Positions 8,467 to 15,790 of a stretch of DNA of 64,000 nucleotides are shown one piece after another (the first letter of the stretch is position 1; each line of letters opens with the position of its first letter). The notes beneath the pieces were generated by a model, which saw only the letters and a program-made list of their open reading frames with translations, made no database searches and was not told the DNA's origin. The stretch lies in contig NZ_FCOL02000018.1 of assembly GCF_001544515.1 (NCBI RefSeq), positions 1-64,000 of the forward strand. The letters run 5' to 3'. The position numbers and the translations under genes were made by a program. The stretch is from Caballeronia terrestris (GTDB lineage Bacteria; Pseudomonadota; Gammaproteobacteria; Burkholderiales; Burkholderiaceae).

Positions 8467-9186
8467 ATGGAAGCGACAGAATCGAGTGAAAATCATCGAA
8501 CTCGCGTGGGTGCGTTGCGACGGGAAAAGACCCGCATTCGTCTGATCGAAAGTGCGTTGGCGGTTTTTGCCGAGAAGGGAGCGGACGCCCCGACGATCGA
8601 CGATTTCATCGCAGCGGCGGGAGTCGCACGCGGGACGTTCTACAACTACTTCCGCACGACTGCAGAACTCCTGTCGGCGGTGGCAGGCGAAAGCAGCGAT
8701 GAAGTGCTCGCGGTCATCGATCCGCTCGTGCGCGCGATCGATGATCCGGCGCAGCGCGTGGTAGTGGGTTCGCGGCTTTATATGGGGATGGCGGCACGGT
8801 ATCCGCTGTGGGGCGCGTTCATCACGCGGGTGGGCACGAAACGGGGATCGCGAGGCCGCTTGCTCGACGAGTACCTCACGCGAGATCTGCAGATGGCTGT
8901 CGATGCCGGTCGATTCGACGTAGCGGATGTGGTTGTCGCGCGCGATATTGCGCTCGGCTCGATCATGTACGGCATCGAAACGTTGCTATCTGGCGACGCG
9001 CCTGTCGACTACTCCGAGCAATCGATGTTTGCGCTCATGCGCGCCTTTGGCATCGGAGCGAAGGAAGCCAGAAAACTCGCCTTTGCGCCGATCGCCGATC
9101 CTTCAGCACCACGCGGTGCCATCTTCGAACGAGTCGACGCATTGGCAAACGAAGACGGTGAACAACCTGATGACGCGACGAGTTAG
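8467..9186 (+). CDS. TetR/AcrR-family regulator of the aromatic operon
   Basis: A 239-residue protein with an N-terminal TetR DNA-binding domain (about residues 22-70). The helix-turn-helix reads DDFIAAAGVARGTFYNYF, followed by an all-helical ligand-binding region. It is transcribed divergently from the FAH-dioxygenase-hydroxylase operon with 175 bp between the starts, the classic arrangement for a repressor that is released by the pathway substrate or an intermediate. No strong ribosome site precedes the ATG at 8467, but a start here gives a short basic N-terminus before the HTH. The ligand is unknown. Confidence 0.9.
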   Translation: MEATESSENHRTRVGALRREKTRIRLIESALAVFAEKGADAPTIDDFIAAAGVARGTFYNYFRTTAELLSAVAGESSDEVLAVIDPLVRAIDDPAQRVVVGSRLYMGMAARYPLWGAFITRVGTKRGSRGRLLDEYLTRDLQMAVDAGRFDVADVVVARDIALGSIMYGIETLLSGDAPVDYSEQSMFALMRAFGIGAKEARKLAFAPIADPSAPRGAIFERVDALANEDGEQPDDATS

Positions 9187-9850
9187 AGCGCATACCGACG
9201 ATGCCACCTTGTATGTCGCATACATTCCAGAACTCCCCTGTCTATTCCATCGCCTGATCGGAGCGCTTCTGCCTGGTCCATCGCTTACGTCATTAACACG
9301 CTCCTCGTGGAAACGAACAGAGCCGCGTTATGCGCTTTCACGATCAATAAAAATAACCACGCCCCTTTCTTTCCGTGGGCTTTCTGGTCAATAACGCGAA
9401 GTCATGACGACTTCGCCAAGTAGACGTAAGGCTGAATCACATTCGGTCGAGTCGGAACGTCCGAGGCCACCAAGCTAACGTTTGCTTGAATGCTTTTTGT
9501 TGCATCACATGCCATAGCGAATTTCTTATCATCGTCGGCGCACAGACTGGAGCGAAGAAGTGTGTTAAACACTCGCATGCGCTGATGTTCGATACGACAG
9601 TGCGCCTGCGCTAAACATTCGCCGCTTGAACATCTCCGCACGGCTCCCTTGGTCGGACCTGAAGCAACGACGCGTTGTTAGCTCTCGATCGCGCGGAATA
9701 TGCGATGCGCACTGCTCCGCGCATGCTCGCGGAGCCGCGCCGCGATCACGTCATGTCGTGACGCTGCATCGACCTCGATGAAGGCACAATCAAGCGCTCG
9801 GGCCAAAGAATGTTTCATCAGACAACAACCTTCTTAGAGGTGACAACGCT
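9187..9850. other. Gene-poor stretch with one short hairpin
   Basis: 664 bases between the TetR gene and the ATP-grasp gene. It is visibly less GC-rich than its surroundings, particularly 9187-9560. I see no convincing coding frame, tRNA or mobile-element end. One perfect hairpin lies at 9396-9416: GCGAAGTC, loop ATGAC, GACTTCGC. It has no following T-run. The right part should hold the promoter of the ATP-grasp gene, but no clear -35/-10 pair stands out. Confidence 0.5.
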
Positions 9851-10903
9851 GTGCAAGTCAAGCGCCTCGTTAAGCATTCGTGGGAGAACCTCTCACGTCG
9901 AAGATTCGACTGGAAGCATCATGTGGAAGCGGGCAAGATCCTCCGCGCCATCGAAGAGAAGCATGGCAAGACCGATCCTGCTCAAATGCGGCTAGCGGAT
10001 GCCTACGCCCGCGATGTCTTCGGCGACACGTGCTATGCGCCCTGGCTTCACGCCTACACGGCCTTTAACCGGACCTTCAAGGAAGGCTGGATCCCGGACA
10101 ACTATTACGGCTGGGTCGTCGTGCCGAAGATGAAGGGCATGTATGGCAAGATCTCTCACCTGAAGCCGCTTGCGAGACTGCTCTTTCACGATGACGTGTT
10201 TCCGGACATCGGCTACTACGTGAACGGCATGTTCTTCTCCGCCGATCACGTTGCGATTCCCGACGCGAAGGTGGCAGAGTCGTTGTTCTCCAGGACGGAT
10301 ACGGTCGTCTTCAAACTAGACCAGTCTTCGCAGGGACGCGGCGTCTTCTTCCTGAACCGCGCGAACTTCGACGTGGCGCGCATCAAGCAACTGGGCAACG
10401 GCGTACTGCAACGATTCATCGTCCAGCATGAGTCGTTTCGCCAGTTTGCGTCGAAGGCGGTCGCGACGGTACGTCTCACCACCGTCGTCGACAATGCGGG
10501 CGATATCTCGCTGCGCGCCTGCTTCCTTCGACTCGGCCGGACCACCGATTCATTCATCCGCCCCGACAGCGAAATCTGCGTCCCTGCCGATCTCGCAAGC
10601 GGACGGTTAAATCGCGAGGGATATTCAAGCGACTGGATCGGTGTCGACGCGCATCCCGATTCCAGGACGCGATTCGAAGGCGTGACGCTACCAGCATACG
10701 AGCAGTGCGTGCGCAAGGTGATCGAGTTGCATGCAAAGGTGCCGTACGCGCGCTGCATAGGTTGGGATGTGACCGTCGATGCCGACGAGCAAGTCATGCT
10801 GATGGAGTGGAACGCGGAACACAACGACGTCAAGTTCAGCGAAGCCACGCAAGGACCTTGTTTTTCCGACCTCAAGTGGGAAAAGCTGAAGCTGGGCGCA
10901 TAG
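9851..10903 (+). CDS. Sugar-transfer-associated ATP-grasp protein
   Basis: A 350-residue protein resembling the ATP-grasp domain found in polysaccharide loci (ATPgrasp_ST). The middle shows the ATP-binding strand VVFKLDQSSQGRGVFFL (near residue 150), and the end shows the acidic metal-binding strand GWDVTVDADEQVMLMEWNAEHND, typical of ATP-grasp ligases. Such enzymes join a carboxylate to an amine or thiol at the cost of ATP; in glycan loci they may decorate sugars with amino acids. The start is GTG at 9851, preceded by AGAGGTG eight bases upstream. The flippase gene follows 49 bp downstream, so the pair is likely one transcript. The substrate is unknown. Confidence 0.75.
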   Translation: MQVKRLVKHSWENLSRRRFDWKHHVEAGKILRAIEEKHGKTDPAQMRLADAYARDVFGDTCYAPWLHAYTAFNRTFKEGWIPDNYYGWVVVPKMKGMYGKISHLKPLARLLFHDDVFPDIGYYVNGMFFSADHVAIPDAKVAESLFSRTDTVVFKLDQSSQGRGVFFLNRANFDVARIKQLGNGVLQRFIVQHESFRQFASKAVATVRLTTVVDNAGDISLRACFLRLGRTTDSFIRPDSEICVPADLASGRLNREGYSSDWIGVDAHPDSRTRFEGVTLPAYEQCVRKVIELHAKVPYARCIGWDVTVDADEQVMLMEWNAEHNDVKFSEATQGPCFSDLKWEKLKLGA

Positions 10904-10952
10904 TCGATACTTCACATACGGCATCATTTGATGCCGAGGACAAAACCGTTCA

Positions 10953-12221
10953 ATGGCTTCATTCAAGAGGAACTTCACGATCCTGATGACGTTGCAGGTG
11001 TCCACTTACCTGGCACCGCTTCTGACTCTGCCGTGGCTCGCGCGCGTGCTCGGTCCGAACGAATACGGACGTCTTTCATTCGCGCTGGCGTTCACCGCTT
11101 ACTTCATCACGCTGACGAATTTCAGCTTCTCGCTCACGGCCACGCCGAAAATATCGATCAACCGGGACGACCGCGCGACGCGTTCGCGAGTCTTCTGGGA
11201 AACGATGTCGGCGCAGGTACTGCTCGTGGTCAGCAGCTTTCTCGTACTGCTGGCGCTGACGTTCACCGTGCCCCAGCTCGCCGAGAACCGTGACCTGCTT
11301 CTGACCGGCTTCGGCATGGCCGTCGGTGCGATGCTGATTCCGACATGGTACTTCCAGGGTGTGGAAGATCTCGCGCCGATCAGCATTTTCGTGTTCGCGG
11401 GCCGTGCGCTCAGCGTGCCCGCGATGTATCTGTTCGTGCGTCATCGCGACGATGTCTACATCGCGATGCTGGTCAACACGCTGGTGCCGCTGTTGTCCGG
11501 CATCGCGATCTGCACGTTCCTCTATTTCCGCCGCGAGATCGACTTCGTGCCGGTGTCGGTCAAGGCTGCGCTGGCACGGCTGAGGGAAGGATGGAGCGTG
11601 TTCATCGCGACGTCGCTCGTCGAGATCTATGCGTCGAGCAATATCGTGCTGCTGACGCTCATGGCGGGCAACGTGGCGGGCGGCTACTTCGCCGCGGGCG
11701 ACAAGCTCATCCGCGCGGCGCTCGGGATGTTGCAGCCGCTGAGAACCGCCGCTTATCCGCGCGTGAGCTTTCTGATGCATCACGCGCGCGACGAAGCGTT
11801 CGTCTTTTTGCGCAAGATGTTCGTCCTGCAGGGCGGCATCGCGTCGATGATCTCGCTATGCATTTTCTTCGGCGCGCCGCTCGCAGTGAAGCTGCTCTAC
11901 GGGCCGCAATACGAGCCTACCGTCGACGTGCTGCGATGGATGGCGTTCGTACCGCTAATGTCGAGCCTGTCCGATCTGTTTGGCGTTCAGACCATGCTTC
12001 CGCTCGGCATGAACTCGGCATTCAGCCGTGTGCTGATCGCATCGGCCGTGCTCAACTTCGGCTTGCTCGCGGTGCTTGCGAAGCTGTTCGGCGAACAAGG
12101 CGCCGCCGCGACGGCGCTGATCGTCGAAACATCGATTGCGGCGGCGATGGCGTTGACGCTGCATCTCGAAGGCGTGCAGTTTCTTAGGCGCCCTGCCACG
12201 ACCGAAAGCGCGGAATCGTGA
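10953..12221 (+). CDS. Wzx-like flippase / oligosaccharide exporter
   Basis: A 422-residue polytopic membrane protein with about 12 hydrophobic helices. The N-terminus (TLPWLARVLGPNEYGRLSF) is characteristic of the polysaccharide-biosynthesis MOP-superfamily flippases that move lipid-linked sugar units across the inner membrane. Further family-like segments are LIPTWYFQGVEDL and AAYPRVSFL. It directly follows the ATP-grasp gene, suggesting that a glycan or glycolipid is modified and then flipped. No glycosyltransferase or polymerase is nearby, so the substrate must be made elsewhere or be unusual. It converges on the M14 deacylase with only 8 bp between. Confidence 0.88.
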   Translation: MASFKRNFTILMTLQVSTYLAPLLTLPWLARVLGPNEYGRLSFALAFTAYFITLTNFSFSLTATPKISINRDDRATRSRVFWETMSAQVLLVVSSFLVLLALTFTVPQLAENRDLLLTGFGMAVGAMLIPTWYFQGVEDLAPISIFVFAGRALSVPAMYLFVRHRDDVYIAMLVNTLVPLLSGIAICTFLYFRREIDFVPVSVKAALARLREGWSVFIATSLVEIYASSNIVLLTLMAGNVAGGYFAAGDKLIRAALGMLQPLRTAAYPRVSFLMHHARDEAFVFLRKMFVLQGGIASMISLCIFFGAPLAVKLLYGPQYEPTVDVLRWMAFVPLMSSLSDLFGVQTMLPLGMNSAFSRVLIASAVLNFGLLAVLAKLFGEQGAAATALIVETSIAAAMALTLHLEGVQFLRRPATTESAES

Positions 12222-12229
12222 TCGGCCTT

Positions 12230-13348
12230 CTAAGCCCCGATCAACACCCCGGTCCGGAACGCCTTCTCGCCTGAAACGCGCCCCATCGGCGCGCCCGCAT
12301 ACGCGAACCGGATCGCCCGCCGCATGTAGAACACGCCATCGTTTTTGGCATACAGCGTCGTCACTTCATCGGTCAGCGGATCGACGATATCGAACACGGG
12401 ATCGCCCGCCTTCAAACGCGCCCCGACCCCCGCACGATAAACCACCACCCCGCTCACCGGCGCGACGAACTGCTCGCTGCCGGCAAGCGGCGTCGCCGGG
12501 TGCAGCAGCGCCGGCATCTCGCGCGCCTCGCCTTCGATCACCCCGCGCCGCACAAGAAACTCGACGATCGCATCCGCATCCTCACGCGCCGTCTCGTACG
12601 ACACGTCGCGCTGTCCGCGATGCTCGACCGTCACCGCGACGTTCGGCGCTGCGAGCGGCATCTCGCCGAGCAGCGCGCGCACTTCGTTCCACAGCAGCGT
12701 GTGAATCTCGTCGAACGATTGGCCGCCCGAATCGGTCGCGAGCAGCACGCCATTCGCACCGATGTAGCGCGCAAGCGGCTCGACCTCCGGCCAGCTCGCC
12801 GGGCTCGTGTACAGATGCATCGTCGCTTCGAGCGAGCAATGCAGGTCGAGGATGACATCGGCATCGGAGGCAAGCGTGAGCAGCGTCAGGCGCAGCGATT
12901 CGAATTCGTTCTTCGCCGTGCTTTCGGCCAGCATGTCGCGCAATGCGCGCCGCAAAAGCCGCGTGTTCTCCCTTGCATCGCGCGTCCACTTCGGACCGAT
13001 GCGCGTGACCAGCGCCGCAGCGGTCGGCATCGGAAAACTGCGGTTGAAGTTGTGGCCGCTATTCGCCTCGAAGCGTCCGAGGAACTGTCCGAGCACGTGC
13101 TGCGAGAGCCCGACCGGATTCGCCACCGGCACGAGCACCACTTCACCGCGCAAGCGCCTATCGGCTTCGAGTTTCTTCAGACGCTGCTTGAGCTGCCACG
13201 CGGTCAGCATCGCGGGCGTTTCGTCGGCGTGAAGCGACGCCTGTACATAAACCTTCTCGCCCGCGCCCGGCGTGCCGAAGTGAAAGCTGACGAGTTCGCG
13301 CTGGGTTCCTAACGTCGTCGAAACGAGCGGCGTGCGTTGCGTTTGCAT
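12230..13348 (-). CDS. Succinylglutamate desuccinylase/aspartoacylase family
   Basis: A 372-residue M14-type zinc carboxypeptidase-like deacylase. The zinc ligands are visible as H40 and E43 in QASLHADETPAM and H170 in ILDLHCSLEA; the substrate-arginine motif NFNRSFP lies near residue 102; the catalytic glutamate is in VTVEHRGQ. The family removes acyl groups from N-acyl amino acids (AstE, aspartoacylase). The C-terminal 90 residues form a biotinyl-like beta domain (VSGVVVYRAGVGARLKAGD). It follows the periplasmic binding protein by 23 bp and probably forms a two-gene operon with it, consistent with uptake and deacylation of an N-acylated amino acid. The precise substrate is not determinable here. 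Confidence 0.87.
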   Translation of the reverse strand: MQTQRTPLVSTTLGTQRELVSFHFGTPGAGEKVYVQASLHADETPAMLTAWQLKQRLKKLEADRRLRGEVVLVPVANPVGLSQHVLGQFLGRFEANSGHNFNRSFPMPTAAALVTRIGPKWTRDARENTRLLRRALRDMLAESTAKNEFESLRLTLLTLASDADVILDLHCSLEATMHLYTSPASWPEVEPLARYIGANGVLLATDSGGQSFDEIHTLLWNEVRALLGEMPLAAPNVAVTVEHRGQRDVSYETAREDADAIVEFLVRRGVIEGEAREMPALLHPATPLAGSEQFVAPVSGVVVYRAGVGARLKAGDPVFDIVDPLTDEVTTLYAKNDGVFYMRRAIRFAYAGAPMGRVSGEKAFRTGVLIGA

Positions 13349-13371
13349 CGATGATCCTTGAATGGAGAGCG

Positions 13372-14157
13372 TCAGTCGCCGTAGACGTCGAAGTCGAAAT
13401 ACTTGCGGGCGATCTTCTGGTATGTGCCGTCGGCGCGCATGTCGGAGACCGCGCGATCGACCTTCGCCTTGAGCGCCGTGTCGTCCTGCCGCAGGCCCAT
13501 GCCGACGCCGTGATCGCCCATCGAAAGCGGCTCGCCGACGAACGCGAACCCCGTCCCGCGCGATGTCTTCAGGAAGCCGTGCTCAGCTTCCACCGAGCCG
13601 AGCAGCGCGGCGTCGATGCGCCCCGCGACGAGGTCGTTGAACACGCCCTCCTGGCTCTGATAAGCGACCACTTCGACGCCGCCCGGCTGCCAGTTCTTGA
13701 GCGCATACGTTTCGAACTGGCTGCCGCTCTGCACGCCGATGCGCTTGCCGCGCAGCCCCTGCGCGCTCGCGGTGATCGATGCGCCGCTTTTCGCGATCAG
13801 CCGCGACTTGAACTGGAACAGCTTCGTGGAAAACGCGATCTGCTTCATGCGCTTGTCGGTGATTGCCATCGACGACATGATCCCGTCGATCTTGCGCGCC
13901 TGCAGCGCCGGGATCATCCCCGAGAACTCGAGCTCGACCCACTCGCAGTGCATCGCGATGCGGCGGCAGATTTCATCGCCGAGATCGACGTCGAAGCCGG
14001 CAACGTGCCCGTCCGGCGTCTTCACGTCCATCGGCGGATAGCCGGGATCGATCCCGAGGCGCAGTGCGTTGGAGTCTTTGGCGAAAGCGAAGGCGGGCGA
14101 CGCGGCAAGAACCGCGGCGAGCGTCGAAGTCATCAGAAGCGAGGTGAGTTTGGTCAT
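13372..14157 (-). CDS. Amino-acid ABC transporter binding protein (orphan)
   Basis: A 261-residue periplasmic binding protein of the polar amino-acid type (SBP family 3, ArtJ/HisJ-like). The signal peptide MTKLTSLLMTSTLAAVLA ends near AFA. The mature protein begins with RLGIDPGYPPMDVKTPDG and contains GFDVDLGDEICRRI, both classic for lysine/arginine/ornithine/histidine-binding proteins. The start at 14157 gives a proper signal peptide; an upstream ATG at 14250 would bury it. No permease or ATPase gene is adjacent, so it must borrow a membrane complex encoded elsewhere. It is divergent from a LysR gene and upstream of the M14 deacylase. Confidence 0.88.
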   Translation of the reverse strand: MTKLTSLLMTSTLAAVLAASPAFAFAKDSNALRLGIDPGYPPMDVKTPDGHVAGFDVDLGDEICRRIAMHCEWVELEFSGMIPALQARKIDGIMSSMAITDKRMKQIAFSTKLFQFKSRLIAKSGASITASAQGLRGKRIGVQSGSQFETYALKNWQPGGVEVVAYQSQEGVFNDLVAGRIDAALLGSVEAEHGFLKTSRGTGFAFVGEPLSMGDHGVGMGLRQDDTALKAKVDRAVSDMRADGTYQKIARKYFDFDVYGD

Positions 14158-14283
14158 CGAAGGGAGCCGGCTGGTTTTTTGAGAAGTCGCCAACCGATAG
14201 TAAGGCGGCAAAACGCCACTAAAAAGGCCCGATTTGCTTATCATGATCACTTTTCGAGATCACTCGACGAGGGCGGCCGAATC

Positions 14284-15219
14284 GTGGAATTGACGCTTGC
14301 ACAGTTGCGCATGTTCATCGCGGTGGCGGAAGCGGGCAGCCTGCGCGCGGCGGCGCGGAGTTTAAATGTCGCGCAGAGCGGCGTGACACAGCAGTTACGC
14401 AAGCTCGAAGCGAGCGTCGGCGGGCCGCTTTTCGAGCGCGGCCATCGCGGCGCGCGGCTCACCGCGATTGGCGAACGCTTGCGGCTGCGCGCCGACGTGA
14501 TTCTCGGCGAGTGTCTGCGCACAGAAGAGGAGATGCGGCAGTTGCGCGGCGAATCAACGGGACAGGTGGCGCTCGGCCTTGCCGCCGAAGCAACGATGCG
14601 GCTCTTTCCCGCGCTGCTTGCGAGTTTTCGGGAGCGCTGCCCGCGCATCGACGTGCATCTGACGAGCGCGACCTCGCGCGTGCTGACGTCATGGGTACGC
14701 GACGGCAGCCTCGATTTCGCGCTGGCACTCGTCTCGCAGGAAGCGGACGTGCACGATCTGGAGACCACGCGTCTGTTCGATTCGGAGGTCGCTGTGATCG
14801 CGCGGCGCGGTCACCCACTCGCCAACGCGCGCACCCTCGCCGAGTTGAGCGATGCAGAATGGGTCAGCACGCGGCCGCGCAGGGTCGTATCGACGGCGAA
14901 CCGCTTGTCGATGCTCTTCGACACCGCCGGGCTCGACGCGCCGCGCATCGCTGCGACGACCGAAGCCGTGTTCGACACGATGCACTGCGTCGCGAACTCC
15001 GACTATCTCGCGCTGGAACCGGCGCGACTAGCGGAGCATGCGTTCTTCCGCGAGCACGTCACCGTTGTGCCGATCGCCGAGCACGCGGCAAGCACGCCGG
15101 TCTGCCTGCTGCGCCGCGCGGGCGTGCCGCTCACGCCCGCCGCGCAGGAGCTCGCGACGATGGCGGTCTCGTTCGCGCGGATGTTGCCGGCTTCAGCGCG
15201 ACGCGTGCCGTCGGCCTGA
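14284..15219 (+). CDS. LysR-family regulator
   Basis: A 311-residue LysR protein. The winged HTH occupies the N-terminus (LTLAQLRMFIAVAEAGSLR, then QSGVTQQLRKLEASVG) and is followed by a substrate-binding effector domain. The start is assigned to GTG at 14284 because it places the usual LysR beginning (ELTLAQLRMF) at the N-terminus; the frame is open far upstream and has no nearer ATG. It is divergent from the binding-protein/deacylase pair with 126 bp between starts, the standard layout for a LysR activator with its target. Its last 27 bases overlap the convergent DUF6496 gene. Confidence 0.9.
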   Translation: MELTLAQLRMFIAVAEAGSLRAAARSLNVAQSGVTQQLRKLEASVGGPLFERGHRGARLTAIGERLRLRADVILGECLRTEEEMRQLRGESTGQVALGLAAEATMRLFPALLASFRERCPRIDVHLTSATSRVLTSWVRDGSLDFALALVSQEADVHDLETTRLFDSEVAVIARRGHPLANARTLAELSDAEWVSTRPRRVVSTANRLSMLFDTAGLDAPRIAATTEAVFDTMHCVANSDYLALEPARLAEHAFFREHVTVVPIAEHAASTPVCLLRRAGVPLTPAAQELATMAVSFARMLPASARRVPSA

Positions 15220-15702
15220 ACTGCTCGCGCCCTTCGCGGCAGCGGCCTTGCGGCGCGTCGCCCAGCCCTTCTTCGCGGCGGCGGAACGGTCGGCAGCGGA
15301 ACGGCGCGATGCGCTTGCATGCGCCTGCCGCGAGAGCGCGGTATGCGACGCGGCCTTCGTGCCTTCGCGCTTGAGCACGCGTGTGGCGACGGCCGAGCGC
15401 TTGCTCTTCGACTCCGTGCTCGCGCTCTTCTTGGTCTTGTGCGGGCCCGCGGCGGTATCCTTCGCGGCCTTCTTGCGCGTGGCTTCGGACGTGGCGCCCT
15501 TATTCGGCGCCTTCACGCCGACGCCTGAGCGCCGCGCTTCCGACAGGCCGATCGCGATCGCCTGCTTGGCCGACTTCGCGCCGTGCCTGCCCTCGCGAAT
15601 ATGGTCGATTTGTTCCTCGACGAAGGCGCCGGCCTGCGTGCTCGGCGATTTGCCTGCGCGCTTGGCGGCGTGGGCGCGCTCCACGGTTTTCTTCTCGGGC
15701 AT
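15193..15702 (-). CDS. Lys/Ala-rich DUF6496-type protein
   Basis: A 169-residue, very basic, low-complexity protein. The ordered N-terminal third (MPEKKTVERAHAAKRAGKS, EEQIDHIREGRHGAKSAKQ, IGLSEARRSGV) matches the DUF6496 family. The tail is built of Ala, Lys, Ser and Arg like histone H1-type or plasmid-partition tails, so DNA binding is plausible but unproven. GGAG precedes the start at 15702 by seven bases; the longer frame to 15756 has no such support. Its 3' end overlaps the LysR gene by 27 bp in convergent orientation. Confidence 0.8.
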   Translation of the reverse strand: MPEKKTVERAHAAKRAGKSPSTQAGAFVEEQIDHIREGRHGAKSAKQAIAIGLSEARRSGVGVKAPNKGATSEATRKKAAKDTAAGPHKTKKSASTESKSKRSAVATRVLKREGTKAASHTALSRQAHASASRRSAADRSAAAKKGWATRRKAAAAKGASSSGRRHASR

Positions 15703-15757
15703 GTCGACTCTCCTTAAAGAGTTCAGGTTGACCTGCACGGAAGGGCGCAGCAACACG

Positions 15758-15785
15758 CGTGCCCGCGACTTGCATCACGGGCACG
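15758..15785 (-). terminator. Hairpin behind the Tad operon
   Basis: An 8-bp perfect stem (CGTGCCCG / CGGGCACG) with a 12-base loop lies just downstream of the tadG stop. There is no clear T-run, so it could be a weak terminator or an RNA-stabilising structure. Confidence 0.4.
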
Positions 15786-15790
15786 GGGCT

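Noticed and set aside
9396-9416. Perfect 8-bp hairpin considered as a terminator of the TetR gene
   Set aside because: It lies over 200 bases past the stop and has no T-run, so it is noted only as a hairpin.
9402-9641. 79-residue frame on the minus strand in the gene-poor stretch
   Set aside because: No ribosome site, mixed third-position composition and no recognisable family; its end lies inside a hairpin.
13351-14283. Long plus-strand frame before the LysR gene
   Set aside because: It is antisense to the binding-protein gene, which has a signal peptide and family motifs.
15319-15528. Leu/Arg/Ala-rich plus-strand frame opposite the DUF6496 gene
   Set aside because: It is the complement of a low-complexity Ala/Lys gene, which yields open antisense frames automatically.
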